A stretch of DNA of 64,000 bases from CAWBRT01 sp963819175 (GTDB lineage: Bacteria > Acidobacteriota > Terriglobia > Terriglobales > Acidobacteriaceae). The notes under the pieces were generated by a model that was given only the letters and a program-made list of their open reading frames with translations, ran no database searches and was not told the origin of the DNA. Shown one piece after another: positions 8,027 to 17,723 of the stretch (position 1 is its first letter; every line of letters begins with the position of its first letter). A program made the translations under genes and the position numbers. Location: NCBI GenBank assembly GCA_963819175.1, contig CAWFVJ010000023.1:70133-134132 (forward strand), read 5' to 3'.

Positions 8027-8359
8027 ATGCTGACCAACCCGCCCGATTGTGCGACGTATCCACTGACGCCCTGCACGGAAAGAGACTGGGTGCAGTGCGA
8101 CCGCTGCTACCAGTTTGTGTGCCTCGTACATGACGATCTCTACGATGTGCGGCACTCGGGCACCGACCCAAATCGGGGAACGGACAGGCTGTGCAACAGG
8201 TGTATCGAATCGGCATACTGGTTGGGTGAGATTTCGAGAGGGCAGGATTACGAATCGACTGCTCTACCAGCTGAGCTACGTCGGCTTTTATTGATAATTA
8301 TACTACTTAGCAGAGTGCCTCCGTCTCAGAGATTTGTGATCGACTGCTCTAGCAACTGA
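8027..8359 (+). CDS. Possible Cys-rich small protein running into tRNA-like DNA
   Basis: The first ~65 codons read MLTNPPDCATYPLTPCTERD, then QCDRCYQFVCLVHDD and LCNRCIES, a plausible double CxxC zinc ribbon. Past about 8240 the frame enters the tRNA-like repeats and becomes non-coding-like, so the authentic 3' end is probably lost. It is the only plus-strand gene in the segment. No clear ribosome site. Likely a truncated gene at the edge of the mobile segment. Confidence 0.35.
   Translation: MLTNPPDCATYPLTPCTERDWVQCDRCYQFVCLVHDDLYDVRHSGTDPNRGTDRLCNRCIESAYWLGEISRGQDYESTALPAELRRLLLIIILLSRVPPSQRFVIDCSSN
8243..8285 (-). other. tRNA-Thr-like 5' half (copy 1)
   Basis: On the minus strand it reads GCCGACGTAGCTCAGCTGGT then AGAGCAGTCGATTCGTAATC: an acceptor 5' strand, a D arm and an anticodon-loop-like sequence with CGT (threonine). 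The matching 3' half (variable loop, T arm, acceptor 3' strand) is absent. Upstream on the same strand is a TATAAT-like element in AGTATAATTATCAA. This looks like a tRNA gene cut at the anticodon loop, a common integration point of mobile elements. Confidence 0.55.
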
Positions 8360-8402
8360 GCTACGTAGGTTCTTGTTGATAATTATACTTCTTAGCAGAG
8401 TG
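8254..8402. repeat. Tandem duplication of tRNA 5' half plus promoter
   Basis: Two ~64-base units (8254-8317 and 8339-8402) share ATCGACTGCTCTA, GAGCTACGT and TTGATAATTATACT, then CTTAGCAGAGTG. About 21 unrelated bases separate them. The units include both the tRNA-like half and its putative promoter. Confidence 0.75.
8328..8370 (-). other. tRNA-like 5' half (copy 2)
   Basis: A second, diverged tRNA 5' half with the same D-arm pattern (TAGCTCAGTTGCTAGAGCAG) and the same upstream AT-rich promoter-like stretch. Its anticodon region is degenerate, and no 3' half follows. It lies 85 bases from copy 1 as a tandem duplicate. Confidence 0.5.
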
Positions 8403-8454
8403 TACCTCGTCCTCGTTGTTGCCCACCTGTTGCCTAGAGCCTTCTGCAATTTCT

Positions 8455-8790
8455 TCATCGCGTTCCGCTTGAAAAATTCATCGTCCCGGCAACTCGGACC
8501 GTGCCGCTCGCGCTCGGATCGGCGCCTGCCGCTTTTTTCACGCGGTGGCGCAGATCGGCGGCATCGGCATTAGCGCGCACAGCAAGCCATGCCTGACAGC
8601 TTCCGGGGCTGGTGTTCAGAATCAGAAAGGCGGCGGACCGCACCCGGTCGAGCGCGGCAGCAGGCAGATCGTCGAGCTGGATCAGGGTTACACCGTTCTC
8701 GTGCGGACGCACGATGATGTTGTACTGAAGCGTTGCCGCGCCCCCAACAGGAGCGGCATGGAGTTGCGCACCTGCTCCACCACCGTTTGA
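8455..8790 (-). pseudogene. RepB-like plasmid/phage primase fragment
   Basis: The fragment reads LQYNIIVRPHENGVTLIQLD, then AFLILNTSPGSCQAWLAVRA and KKAAGADPSASGTVRVAGTM. These match the RepB-type primase domain of plasmids and phages (blocks TSPGN.QAW and GADPxASGxxRVAGxxN). No start codon is found upstream before a stop at about 8793, and the frame ends shortly after the RVAG block, so both ends are missing. It is a relic of plasmid replication next to the tRNA-like repeats. Confidence 0.7.
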
Positions 8791-9000
8791 TTACGACGAA
8801 ATCCCCGGTGCTGCTGATTTAATGTCAGGTCTCCCTGGGCCGCCCCATAGGTCGCACCATCTCGGTCACGGCTAAGCTATTCCGCGGCAGTTGGGCCAAA
8901 ATTCATGACTTTAGTTACGGGCCAGGCTCGTCTGCCCCTCAGGGATTGGCATTGCCGTACCTTCTGCTTTTACAATAACTTAGAGGTAGGGAGGAACAAA

Positions 9001-9414
9001 ATGGCAGAGCTGGTCAGGACCGGTGTTTCCATCGAACGGGAATTGCTGGAGGACTTTGACAAGCTGATTGCCAAACGTGGTTACGGCAATCGTTCCGAAG
9101 CTCTGCGTGATCTCATCCGAGATGCGCTCGTTGCCGAAGAGGTAAGCGGCAACAAAACGGTTGTTGCAACCCTTTCCATGGTTTACGACCACCATCGCCC
9201 AGATCTTACGGAAAAGCTTACGCAGGCGCAGCATCACCATCATGGAAATGTCCTTGCGGCGACGCACGTGCACCTCGACGAACGGAACTGCTTTGAAGTG
9301 GTGATCATGAAGGGACCGGCCGCCGAAGTGAAGCATCTGGCCGATCACATGCTCAGCCTGCGCGGTGTTAAACACGGCAAGCTGGTGATGACCTCGACCG
9401 GCAAAGGCCTGTGA
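9001..9414 (+). CDS. nikR: Nickel-responsive repressor NikR
   Basis: 137 residues from the ATG at 9001, preceded by GGGAGG. An N-terminal ribbon-helix-helix (VRTGVSIERELLEDFDKLIA, then NRSEALRDLIRDAL) is followed by an ACT-like tetramerisation domain with nickel ligands in HHHHGNVLAATHVHLDE and the Cys in RNCFEVVI, corresponding to E. coli His87, His89 and Cys95. The family binds operators of nickel uptake genes when nickel is present. The cupin and the TonB receptor downstream on the same strand are the likely targets. Confidence 0.93.
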   Translation: MAELVRTGVSIERELLEDFDKLIAKRGYGNRSEALRDLIRDALVAEEVSGNKTVVATLSMVYDHHRPDLTEKLTQAQHHHHGNVLAATHVHLDERNCFEVVIMKGPAAEVKHLADHMLSLRGVKHGKLVMTSTGKGL

Positions 9415-9439
9415 GCCATAGAACGAGAGGAGCACTGCG

Positions 9440-9838
9440 ATGCGAACTCCTTTGTACTTTGCCTGCCTGGCTGCGACGCTGGTGGCAGTCTTTAACGCGG
9501 CTGCGCAAACGCCCAAACCGGCGCCTAAGGTCGTGGAGTTGGATACGCATGGACAAGATTACCTGCCGGTGCTGAACGGTCCTCCAGAAACCGCGGGGAT
9601 GCGCTCAGGACTGGTCGTGCTGACGCCGCAGAAGTCAGTGGGGAGCCATAGCACCGGGCAGAATGAAGAGGTCCTGATCGTGCTTGAGGGCAAAGGAGAG
9701 ATGCTCTTTGCAGACGGTTATTCGTTGCCGGTGCAGGCCAGTAACGCCGTTTACTGTCCTCCTCACACGGTGCACGACGTGAAGAACACAGGTCAGGTTG
9801 AACTGCGCTACGTTTACGTGGTCGCCCGCACAAAATAG
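9440..9838 (+). CDS. Secreted cupin-domain protein
   Basis: 132 residues, 25 bases after nikR with GAGAGGAG upstream. Residues 1-22 form a signal peptide (LAATLVAVFNAAAQ). The rest is a single cupin barrel: a first motif around GSHSTGQNEEVLIVLEGKGE and a second around YCPPHTVHDVKNTG, with conserved metal-ligand His and Glu. Periplasmic single cupins bind divalent metals. In a nikR-cupin-TonB receptor order it may bind nickel or a metallophore (inference). Confidence 0.8.
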   Translation: MRTPLYFACLAATLVAVFNAAAQTPKPAPKVVELDTHGQDYLPVLNGPPETAGMRSGLVVLTPQKSVGSHSTGQNEEVLIVLEGKGEMLFADGYSLPVQASNAVYCPPHTVHDVKNTGQVELRYVYVVARTK

Positions 9839-9853
9839 GACGCAAATTCGATA

Positions 9854-9885
9854 GCATACGATTTTGTAATTTTTATTCCGCATAC
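9854..9885. promoter_or_regulatory. AT-rich region with GCATAC direct repeats, candidate NikR operator
   Basis: Two GCATAC hexamers (9854-9859 and 9880-9885) lie in an AT-rich stretch between the cupin and the TonB receptor. Their arrangement is direct, not the inverted GTATGA-N16-TCATAC of E. coli, so the assignment to NikR is speculative. Confidence 0.2.
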
Positions 9886-9977
9886 ATATTTTATTTTTGT
9901 GTTACTTGTGCAACAATCCTCCGGAGCAGCTTTTGAATTCCGCCTGCGCTTTGCGTCCACGGGAGGGGGTTGCCGCA

Positions 9978-12555
9978 ATGAAATGGAAAGGTGTGCTGTT
10001 CTTGTTGCTTCTTGTTCCCTGCCTCCTTTTTGCCCAAGGTATCACTCAGCTATCAGGAACTGTCGTTGACACGTCTGGCGGGGCGATTGCCGGGGCTACT
10101 GTGCAGGCCCGAAGCGCGAACGGTACTGTACAAAAAACGACACAGTCGGACACGAACGGCTCCTTCATTATTTCTGGACTCTCGGCAGGTAATTATCAAC
10201 TCGTGGTATCTGCTCCCGATTTTGAAACCAAAGAAATCCCCGTCACCATAGGAACCACTAAGGCGCCAGCCCCGCTGCGCATCTCTCTGGCCATTAGCTC
10301 CGTGCTCACCAACATAAGTGTGCAGGGCCGGGAGGACGACCTCGTCGGAATTGCCGATTCCGCCAGCCAGGTAACGGTGGGCGCAACGGAACTCCAGGAT
10401 CGTCCGATTCTTCGTTCGGGAGAAGTTTTGGAGACGCTTCCCGGCCTCATCATCACTCAACACGCCGGCGGCGGCAAGGCTAACCAATATTTTCTTCGCG
10501 GCTTCAATCTCGACCACGGCACAGATTTCGCCGTTTTCCTCGACGGCATGCCGCTTAACCTGCCGTCGCACGCGCACGGCGAGGGGTACGCGGACATGAA
10601 CGTCGTCATCCCTGAGTTGGTGGAGCGGGTGGATGCCGAGAAAGGTCCTTATTACGCTGATGTCGGCGACTATGGCTCGGCGGGAAATGCCCATGTGGTG
10701 TTTTTTAAGACGCTGCCCCAGAACTTCATCGATGTCGAAGGAGGCATGTATGGCTTTGGGCGGTTCGTTTTCGGCGTATCGAAAAAGCTCGGTTCGGGCA
10801 ATTTGCTGTACGGCGGAGAAGCGTATCACGATAACGGCCCATGGGTGAATGAGGACAATTTTTACAAATTCAACGGCCTTATAACCTACAGCCAGGGCGA
10901 CGACGCCAAGGGTTTCAGCATCACGGCCCGCGCTTACGAATCACCCAGATGGAACTCGAGCGATCAGCTCCCCTATACGGCCATACCCGAAGTCGGTTTC
11001 TTCGGCGCACTGAACCCGACGGACGGCGGCAGATCACAGCGTTATAGCTTGCAGGGTGAATGGCATCACCAAGGCGCAAATTCCGAGACGAAGCTGATGG
11101 CCTATGGATTTTATTACGATCTCGATTTATTTTCCGATTTCACTTACTACCTGAATGACCCCTATAAGGGCGACCAGTTCGAACAGCAGGACAGGCGCTG
11201 GGTAGCAGGGTTTGACCTACGCCATTCGATTTTCGGCCAATTCTTCGGCCGCAAGACGGAGACCACGTTCGGCCTGCAGCTCCGCAACGATTGGGTCCAC
11301 AACGGCCTTTTCCAGACGGAAGATCGCGTGCGTATGAGCAAAACTTACTATACAGCTGGAATCGACCCCGCCACCGGTCAACTAGCGGTTTTGCCCGCGG
11401 CCACGGATATTAATAAATTTACGGAGACGATAGGAAGTCCTTGGGTGGAAAATAAAATCCAGTGGGCGAGCAAATTCCGCTCCGTCCTGGCCCTGCGCGG
11501 CGACGACGGCAAAGGTGTCGTCACCAGCTTTACCAACCCCACCAACCTTACCCTACAATCCCAATACCAACCAATCGGTCAGCAAGTTTCTGCCCAGCCC
11601 CAAAGCAAGTTTAATCTTCGGCCCGTGGTTCAAGACTGAGTTCTATGCGCAGGGCGGATTCAGTTACCACACCAACGACGTGCGTGGCGCAACGCAACTG
11701 TATGAACCGGTTTCGCCGGACTATCCTTTCTACAATACGCCGGCCCCCATTAAAGTTCCCTTCCTGGTCCAAACCAAAGGCGCGGAAGTCGGCGTGCGCA
11801 CTGCGGCCGTCCCACATCTGCAAAGCACCCTTTCGGTCTGGTATCTCCACAGTAATTCCGAACTGCTGCAGGATGGCGACACCGGAGGCACGTCTCCTTC
11901 AGAACAGTCGAGCAACCGCTAGGGCATAGAAGTAGGGAACTACTACACGCCACGGGAACATTTGGTTTTTGATGTTGACTTTGCGGACTCTCGCGCCCTT
12001 TTTACCCAAAACGACCCAGACGATTCAACGTTTTACTACTATAGCCAGTCGACGAGTGCTATCAGCTTTGCCCACGAAACTCGAATTGCTATGGGGTTGG
12101 GCTTGGGCCGACCCTTATCTGCAAAATCGGTCGGCAAGTAGTGCCCGAAGCAGTTCGGTGGGTGGTTTCAGCGGGCGCCACACTGCACGATTACAAAGGC
12201 TTTACGGCGAGTTTGCGCCTGCGCTACTTTGGCCCGCGCCCTTTGACGTCCGACGGAATTTATACCTCACCCGCAACGGCGTTGGTCAACCTGGGGGCCA
12301 GTTATGAATTCAAAAAGAACTGGCGCATTTCGGGCGAAGTTTTGAATTTGCTTAACCGCCGAGATCACGACGTTGACTACGCCTATGTATCGCAAATAAC
12401 GCCAGCACCAGCTGGGGCTGTCGCAACACCCCAACAACACAAGCAGGGCAGGATTTGTGAATAGTAACGCGGCATTCACAAGGGTTATGCACCCCGTCGA
12501 ACCGATCCAGGCGCGATTCGGGTTACATTACACTTTCGGTTCGAGTAAGTTATGA
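9978..12555 (+). pseudogene. TonB-dependent receptor (nickel locus), several frame breaks
   Basis: The start is the ATG at 9978 after GGGAGGGGG. Residues 1-20 are a signal peptide (GVLFLLLLVPCLLFAQ). A carboxypeptidase-regulatory-like domain follows (LSGTVVDTSGGAIAGATVQA), then a plug (LETLPGLIITQHAGGGKANQ, then FLRGFNLDHGTDFAVFLDGM) and the barrel. Breaks: one missing C in the CCC at 11551-11553, after which the frame from ~11550 continues SVSKFLPSPKASLIFGPWFK; an in-frame TAG at ~11920; a shift near 12130; another near 12455. The last frame ends LHYTFGSSKL-stop. Together about 850 codons. Either a decayed gene or one with read errors; the TAG favours some real decay. Confidence 0.8.
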
Positions 12556-12709
12556 AAAAGAAGTTTCGACTCATTGATTCACCGTTCAAACTGTGCGGAA
12601 GGCCGAGGATTCACATTCCTGGCCCCATGCAGCAAAGCGGCGAGCGCGGCAAGTCGCGTAATTTCGCGTCCAGCATCGCTGCCGCCTTCGAGCGGCCATG
12701 AGCTTTTCC

Positions 12710-12895
12710 TCAGTAGTGGAAACGGTAGTGAACCTATACATAGATTTGCCGTGGTTCGTTCCAGTGAAATCCGCCGAACGTCAGACTGTTATCGAGTTGC
12801 ACGCGGCGGTTCGCCACGTTCAGCGCGGTCACGGAAACGGTGTATTTCTCAGCGAAGCTCTTGCCGAGAGCAAGATCAACCGTGGTGTGGCTAGC
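12710..12895 (-). pseudogene. TonB-dependent receptor C-terminal relic
   Basis: The minus strand reads HTTVDLALGKSFAEKYTVSV, LNVANRRVQLDNSLTFGGFH and WNEPRQIYV, then a TAG, then VHYRFHY-stop, the characteristic last strand of acidobacterial TonB receptors. The 5' portion is replaced at about 12896 by an insertion sequence. One nonsense change (probably CAG to TAG) is visible in the remaining 60 codons. Confidence 0.75.
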
Positions 12896-14262
12896 AGCCC
12901 GTGGTGCAAGTAAGTTTCTGGCCTAAGATCGTAAGCCCGCGCCCTGTTTGCATTCGAGCGTTCCTGCGGTGCTGTCCATGATCTCGTGCGATTTCCTCCG
13001 CAGCAACGCCAGCAAGAGCCGCAAAAAAGCAAAGTAAGTGTCGGCTGAGTAGTCCTGCCAGCCGCGCGGCGTCCCTTTTCCCGTGTTCTTTCGCATCATC
13101 AGCGACAGATTGAAACCGCACAGGTGGATCAGTAGCCGCTTCAGGATGTTGTCGTGACCGCGCAGATGCAGCCGTCGCATACCGCCGGTTTCATAGGCAT
13201 GGGCGAAGCTGCGTTCGACCAGTTCGCCCCTACGCCGCAACAGCTCCTTGCCGTGATCGCCCTTGATTCGTCGCCGGTTGCCATACACCGCCTGCTGTGC
13301 TTCCGGATCTTGGTTCCAACAGCGGCGGCCCGATCGGGCTCGGAGATGTAGCTGCGAACTTCGCATGCGCCCAGCATCTTCAGCGACTCGTTGCTGTGAT
13401 AACCCTTGTCCCCGACGACGTTCACTGGCCCCGTCAACTCAACCTTCGCTTCCGCGTTTGCGGCGGTTGCTCCGGCGGCTTCGGCGACGTTCATCCCCAC
13501 CTCCGGCACCGTCTCGCGGATCGTGGTGGTGTCGCCCTCGTCGGCCCGAGCCAATACCACCACCACCACGGCTCCGGTGTCCAGATCGACGGCGTGCTCG
13601 GCTTTGTGCGCCAGATGCGTCCGCCCGTCCTTCATCTTCGTGATGCGCGCGTCGGGATCGTGCGGACTGACCCAGTCCTCGTTCGACCCTTTCTTCTTGC
13701 GCTTGCGATCCAGTCGCGCCAACTGCTCACGCGTGGGCGTCTGAATGCCACTCTCCTGGGCCAGTTGCACCAGAAACTCCTGGTAGCCCTGGCCGTTGTC
13801 GCGCCGCACGATCGAGCGCAGCGCCGCGTTGGCCTCCAGTGTGGTCGCATCCACCCCAATCGTCTTGCCGTTCAACAAGCCCGCCTCGGCCAGCCGTGCC
13901 AGCACCCAGCCGAAAACCTCCTGATGGGTTTCCAGTGCGATCAGCCGGCGCGTGCGTGAAATGGTCGAGTGGTCGGCCGGCATTTGTTCCAGACCCAATC
14001 CTAGAAAGTGCCGCAGCGCCAGCGAATCGGCCGCCCGCCATGCAATCCCGCGCTCGGAATCAATTCCCTCGAAATAGCCGATCAGCAACATCCGGAAGTA
14101 AACGCCCGGAGCCAGCGACGGCCGTCCCATGGTTGAGGCATAAAACTGCTCGCATGCGCCTTCCGCAAAACCGTCGAAGCCACTCTTCTCCAGCAAACCG
14201 TTGACCTGCTCGTAAAACGGATGCGCTACCGTAGCTCTGCCAGGGAAGACTTGTATTAATGC
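12896..14262 (-). mobile_element. IS element with IS1182-like DDE transposase
   Basis: A ~1.37-kb element whose only gene is the transposase. It abuts a TonB-receptor relic on the left and non-coding DNA on the right. Possible imperfect inverted ends containing CAAGT and CTGGC were noticed near 12905 and 14245, but the exact ends and any target duplication could not be fixed. Boundaries are approximate. Confidence 0.6.
12923..14196 (-). CDS. DDE transposase (IS1182/IS5-like), one frame break
   Basis: A ~425-residue transposase. N-terminal half: MGRPSLAPGVYFRMLLIGYF, then GIDSERGIAWRAADSLALR. First acidic residue in GKTIGVDATTLEANAALRSI; then DARITKMKDGRTHLAHKAEH and NVVGDKGYHSNESL with the second Asp; third acidic region GELVERSFAHAYETGGMRR. 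The frame changes near 13330: adding one C to the CCC at 13329-13331 joins YISEPDR to CWNQDPEAQQAVYGNRRRIK. Coding similarity extends upstream of 14196 (VAHPFYEQVN) without a clear start. The single homopolymer break suggests the enzyme may be intact in the cell. Confidence 0.82.
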
Positions 14263-14280
14263 CCCAGTTCCAGTCCGGCC

Positions 14281-14333
14281 GTTTCGGTCGTTCCGCCAGC
14301 ATTGGCCAGTGTACCGCGCATTTCACCGATCGC
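14281..14333. repeat. 53-bp exact repeat, copy A
   Basis: Identical over 53 bases (GTTTCGGTCGTTCCGCCAGC ... TTTCACCGATCGC) to 20510-20562, then diverging. It lies between the IS element and a TonB-receptor relic. Confidence 0.85.
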
Positions 14334-14368
14334 CGCCACCGCCCGTATTCACCACACGCTGTCGCAGA

Positions 14369-14761
14369 CTATTGAGCAACCCAGGCCTCGATCCAACTGG
14401 TTCGGACGAAGAAGAGGGCACCAGCTTCCGGGACATGCTCGGTATTCCCGGAGAAGAGGCCGCCGAAGTCGATCACGTCAAGCACGTTGGTTAAGTTTTG
14501 TCCGTCGACCTGGAGCCGCATATTCATGCGCTCAGACTTGTAAATATCGGCGCCGGCCGAGGCGTTGACCTGAAAAGAAGGATAGATGCGACCGCGGTCA
14601 AAGTTAATACGATTCAGCACCTGCTGGCCATATTCGGCGAGAACTGTCGAGGGATCGCCATCGAACTCGACGAAGGGAAGCCCACTGTCATATTGAATGC
14701 CGCCCGCGTTCCCCATCTCTTTTGTGATCTTCGAACCTGCGAGCTGTGGTCTCCGCCCCAA
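14369..14761 (-). pseudogene. TonB-dependent receptor C-terminal relic
   Basis: The frame contains QYDSGLPFVEFDGDPSTVLA, YGQQVLNRINFDRGRIYPSF and MRLQVDGQNLTNVLDVIDFG, then GLFSGN, a paralog of the end of the intact receptor at 14982-17396 (LRLQADCNNVSNKLEILDYG, then GLFSGN). After GLFSGN the sequence diverges, and no plug or N-terminal part exists, so this is a truncated copy left next to its intact relative. Confidence 0.75.
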
Positions 14762-14981
14762 TCAAAAAATTTCAACCTTTTGGGGAGCATTGATGCCCCT
14801 GCTCGGAAGTTGCCATTTCCGCTGAATCGTTCGTCAACGCCACTACTCGGTCACATCGAGTGCATGTTGAAACCAACACCCCGCTGTCACCAATAGGTAA
14901 GTGGTTGAATGGCTGCTCCGAACGGCCCCTCTCCTTGTCTATTTCCACGAGTCCTCGGTAATTTCTGTTTCGCCTCCGCGC

Positions 14982-17396
14982 CTAAAATCTCGCCGATAGA
15001 CGAAATGTAAAGCTTCGTGGAGGGCCAATTGCGTTGCCGGAGAACAGTCCTCCGTAGTCCAGTATTTCGAGCTTGTTGCTCACGTTGTTGCAGTCGGCCT
15101 GCAAACGCAGCGAACGCCTTTCGTGCTGGTAGAGGTCGGCTCCCACGGAAATATTTTCTGTGAGGTGAGGAAGAATGCGGTCGCGGTTAAAATTCAGCCC
15201 ATTGATGACCGCTTGGCCGTAGGTTCCGGCATTGGCGGCGCTCTCCGGGTTGTTATCGATCGGCTCAAACGGCAAGCCGCTGTTGTAATCGGCTCCCACG
15301 GCAATCCACAGCCGCTTGTCGATCTGATATCGCACCCGGGCGCGCAGAGTGTTGCGCTGGTCCTGGCTATCCGGAAGGTGTCCAGTAAGCGGCACGCTGC
15401 TCGGGGTCACGCCGATCTGCAGTCCGCCGGTCTCGGGAAACCACACATTCCCCACCATATACGAGTAACTCGCCCAGCCCGAGAAGCGCCACCACTTGAG
15501 GACCTCGATCTTCGCCTCCGCCCCGTAAATAATGGCGTGGTCAAAGGAGAGGGGGAAGCTGATCGGGGAGGTCGGCAACACGTCGTCGTCGGCATAATTG
15601 TTCACGCGGCGCTGGTAGTAATTCACATCCAGGCGCAGTTTGTTGGCGAAGGCCTTAGTCGCTCCTACTTCGTAGTAGTTGCCGTGCGAGGGCAGCACTG
15701 GCGCTTGGATCACCTGTCCCGGGTCCAGCGACAGCACCGTCGGTGAGCTGGATAGCAGTATGTTCTCAAATGACGGCGTCTGGAAGACGCGGTCGTAGGA
15801 GAAATGAACCAGCAGACCGGCCGAGCGGAGATAGTACGCAACCGAAAGCCGCGGGCTCACCGCGTTCTGATTCACCAGCAGCTGATAGTGGTCCCAGCGC
15901 AGCCCCGCGTTCACCGTCCAGTTGCCCAACCGGATGGCATCCTGCACATAAGCCGACTGCTCTAGATCCGGACGGCTGCCGGTGAAGGCAAAAGTCAACG
16001 GCGTGCCGGGATCGAAGAGCCCCTGGGCAATCGGGCAATTGGGGCTCGTGACGTCCTGCGAGCTGAGGCAGTAGGGAATGGCGTCGCTGAAGTTTTCGTG
16101 CAAAAAGAGGTTGTCCGACTCGATACCGGCCTTTATCTCGTGCCTGCCATGGTGAATGGCCGCGCTGCCGTTGAAATAGATTTCCTTGAAGTCGTTGTGC
16201 TGGGTAAAACTTTCGGGCCACGAAAGCGCGTTCGAGTAGTAGTCGTTCGAGTTGTCCCGAACCATCCCGCGCAGCCAGCCGATCGCGTCAGGGGAAAATA
16301 TGTGTTGATAGGAAACTGTCCCCATGGTTTCAAAGTTGTCGGAATTCTGCTGCTGTCCGCCGGGAATGAATGTACAGCAGCTACCGTCAGGGTTGGGGAA
16401 CACCGCGCCGTTCTGCTGCACCAGCTCATTGGGGATCTCGTAACGCGCCAAGCTATGTCGTACGGTGAAGGTCAGGCGATCTTTTGGTGTCAGGTCTCGC
16501 TCGTAGCTTCCCGCCCAGCCTGCCGTCGTCCCCGAGTTGTGAAAATTTTCCGGAACCACCGGGTTCAGATAATGATCCGTCATACCGCCGTAACCACTGA
16601 CGCCCAGCGTATTGCCCTTCCAAGAATACTGCAGCTGGGTGTAGGCTGAGGCTGTGTCAAAGCTGCCGCCGGAGAGGACGGTCTCGCCGCTGAAACCTGG
16701 TTCTGCCTGCCGCAGCGTATTGACCTCGACGACACCGCCCATCTTCCGGCCATACTCCGCCGGAAAACCCGCCGTATACACCCGCATGGAATCGATATCA
16801 TTGACTTCTATCTCCGTGCCGAAGCCCGGCGAGCGGTTGTCGATGAGCGGAATCCCGTCCACCACAAACTGCGTCTGATATTCCGATCCGCGCGGGTGGA
16901 GCACGGCGTTGCCTTCGAAGAGCCAGCCAGGCTCGTTGTTCACTAGGTCCGGCAGCGACCGACCGGGTAGCGAAGTCACGCGATCCTGGATGGTTTGCGA
17001 GCCAATATCATTCACCGAACCGGCCTGGTGCGGATCAATCAATGTCCCAGACTCGCTGACCGTCACCGAGGTGGTTACCTTGGACGGCTTCAGCTTGAAA
17101 ACCAGATCGGCGGGCAGCGCCGAATGGATCTCCACCGACTGGGACACCGCCTCGAAGCCTTTGGTCTCGATATGAATCTGGTAGATTCCGTAGGGCAGGC
17201 GCTTCACGTCCAGACGCCCAGCATCGTCGGTCGTCAGGCTCTGCCGGTACTCGTTGCCCTCGCTCACCAGTTCAACCGTGCTCTTCAGTCCCAGTCCAGC
17301 CGAATCCGTGATGGAGAAGCGCAACTCCCCGGTATTGCTTTGCGCCAGTAATGGCAGGCCCCACAACAGCACCGCGATCGTCAGAAGCTTCTTCAT
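14982..17396 (-). CDS. TonB-dependent outer-membrane receptor with CarboxypepD_reg domain
   Basis: 804 residues from the ATG at 17396 (a TTG at 17420 is possible but less likely). Signal peptide MKKLLTIAVLLWGLPLLAQ; a beta-sandwich regulatory-like domain at about 20-110 (LRFSITDSAGLGLKSTVELV); plug with LPGRSLPDLVNNEPGWLFEG and QFVVDGIPLIDNRSPGFGTE; 22-strand barrel ending in FTFRLSARF with a terminal Phe, the outer-membrane insertion signal. Such proteins import bulky ligands using ExbB/ExbD/TonB energy. The substrate is unknown. It is divergently placed from the ECF sigma gene, a common arrangement for sigma-controlled receptors, although it lacks an obvious FecR-binding N-terminal domain. 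Confidence 0.9.
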   Translation of the reverse strand: MKKLLTIAVLLWGLPLLAQSNTGELRFSITDSAGLGLKSTVELVSEGNEYRQSLTTDDAGRLDVKRLPYGIYQIHIETKGFEAVSQSVEIHSALPADLVFKLKPSKVTTSVTVSESGTLIDPHQAGSVNDIGSQTIQDRVTSLPGRSLPDLVNNEPGWLFEGNAVLHPRGSEYQTQFVVDGIPLIDNRSPGFGTEIEVNDIDSMRVYTAGFPAEYGRKMGGVVEVNTLRQAEPGFSGETVLSGGSFDTASAYTQLQYSWKGNTLGVSGYGGMTDHYLNPVVPENFHNSGTTAGWAGSYERDLTPKDRLTFTVRHSLARYEIPNELVQQNGAVFPNPDGSCCTFIPGGQQQNSDNFETMGTVSYQHIFSPDAIGWLRGMVRDNSNDYYSNALSWPESFTQHNDFKEIYFNGSAAIHHGRHEIKAGIESDNLFLHENFSDAIPYCLSSQDVTSPNCPIAQGLFDPGTPLTFAFTGSRPDLEQSAYVQDAIRLGNWTVNAGLRWDHYQLLVNQNAVSPRLSVAYYLRSAGLLVHFSYDRVFQTPSFENILLSSSPTVLSLDPGQVIQAPVLPSHGNYYEVGATKAFANKLRLDVNYYQRRVNNYADDDVLPTSPISFPLSFDHAIIYGAEAKIEVLKWWRFSGWASYSYMVGNVWFPETGGLQIGVTPSSVPLTGHLPDSQDQRNTLRARVRYQIDKRLWIAVGADYNSGLPFEPIDNNPESAANAGTYGQAVINGLNFNRDRILPHLTENISVGADLYQHERRSLRLQADCNNVSNKLEILDYGGLFSGNAIGPPRSFTFRLSARF

Positions 17397-17723
17397 CTTC
17401 TCAGGGTTATCCTTTACCAAGTCACTCCGGGTGCACCCGGGCGTTGGCTGCCTCTATGCCGCCTCAATCGGCGGTCGTCGTTTTCCGAAGACTTCGAGCG
17501 TATGGCCGCACCGCGACTAGGTCCCGTTTGGGGGCCGGCCCTTCAGGGTGAATATTCCCCTTGGGGATGTTTTGTTCAGCTTTTCTGGAATCCACGACCT
17601 GATTTCGAACTAAAGTGGTGCGAGATCGTGCCCATTTCAGTCGTTAACCCTTAAAAATTCACCTTCTCTGCATCAAAAACAGTGAACAGATTTGCTTGGA
17701 ATGGAATGTAACAGGTGAAAGCT
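17397..17723. other. Divergent intergenic region
   Basis: 327 bases between the receptor (minus) and the sigma factor (plus). It must hold both promoters. It contains a self-complementary GGGTGCACCC at about 17428, close to the receptor start, and an AT-rich stretch at 17645-17700. No riboswitch motif was recognised. Confidence 0.4.

Noticed and set aside
17420..17571. Possible riboswitch upstream of the TonB receptor
   Set aside because: GC-rich with a short palindrome, but no cobalamin-box or other riboswitch consensus could be recognised.
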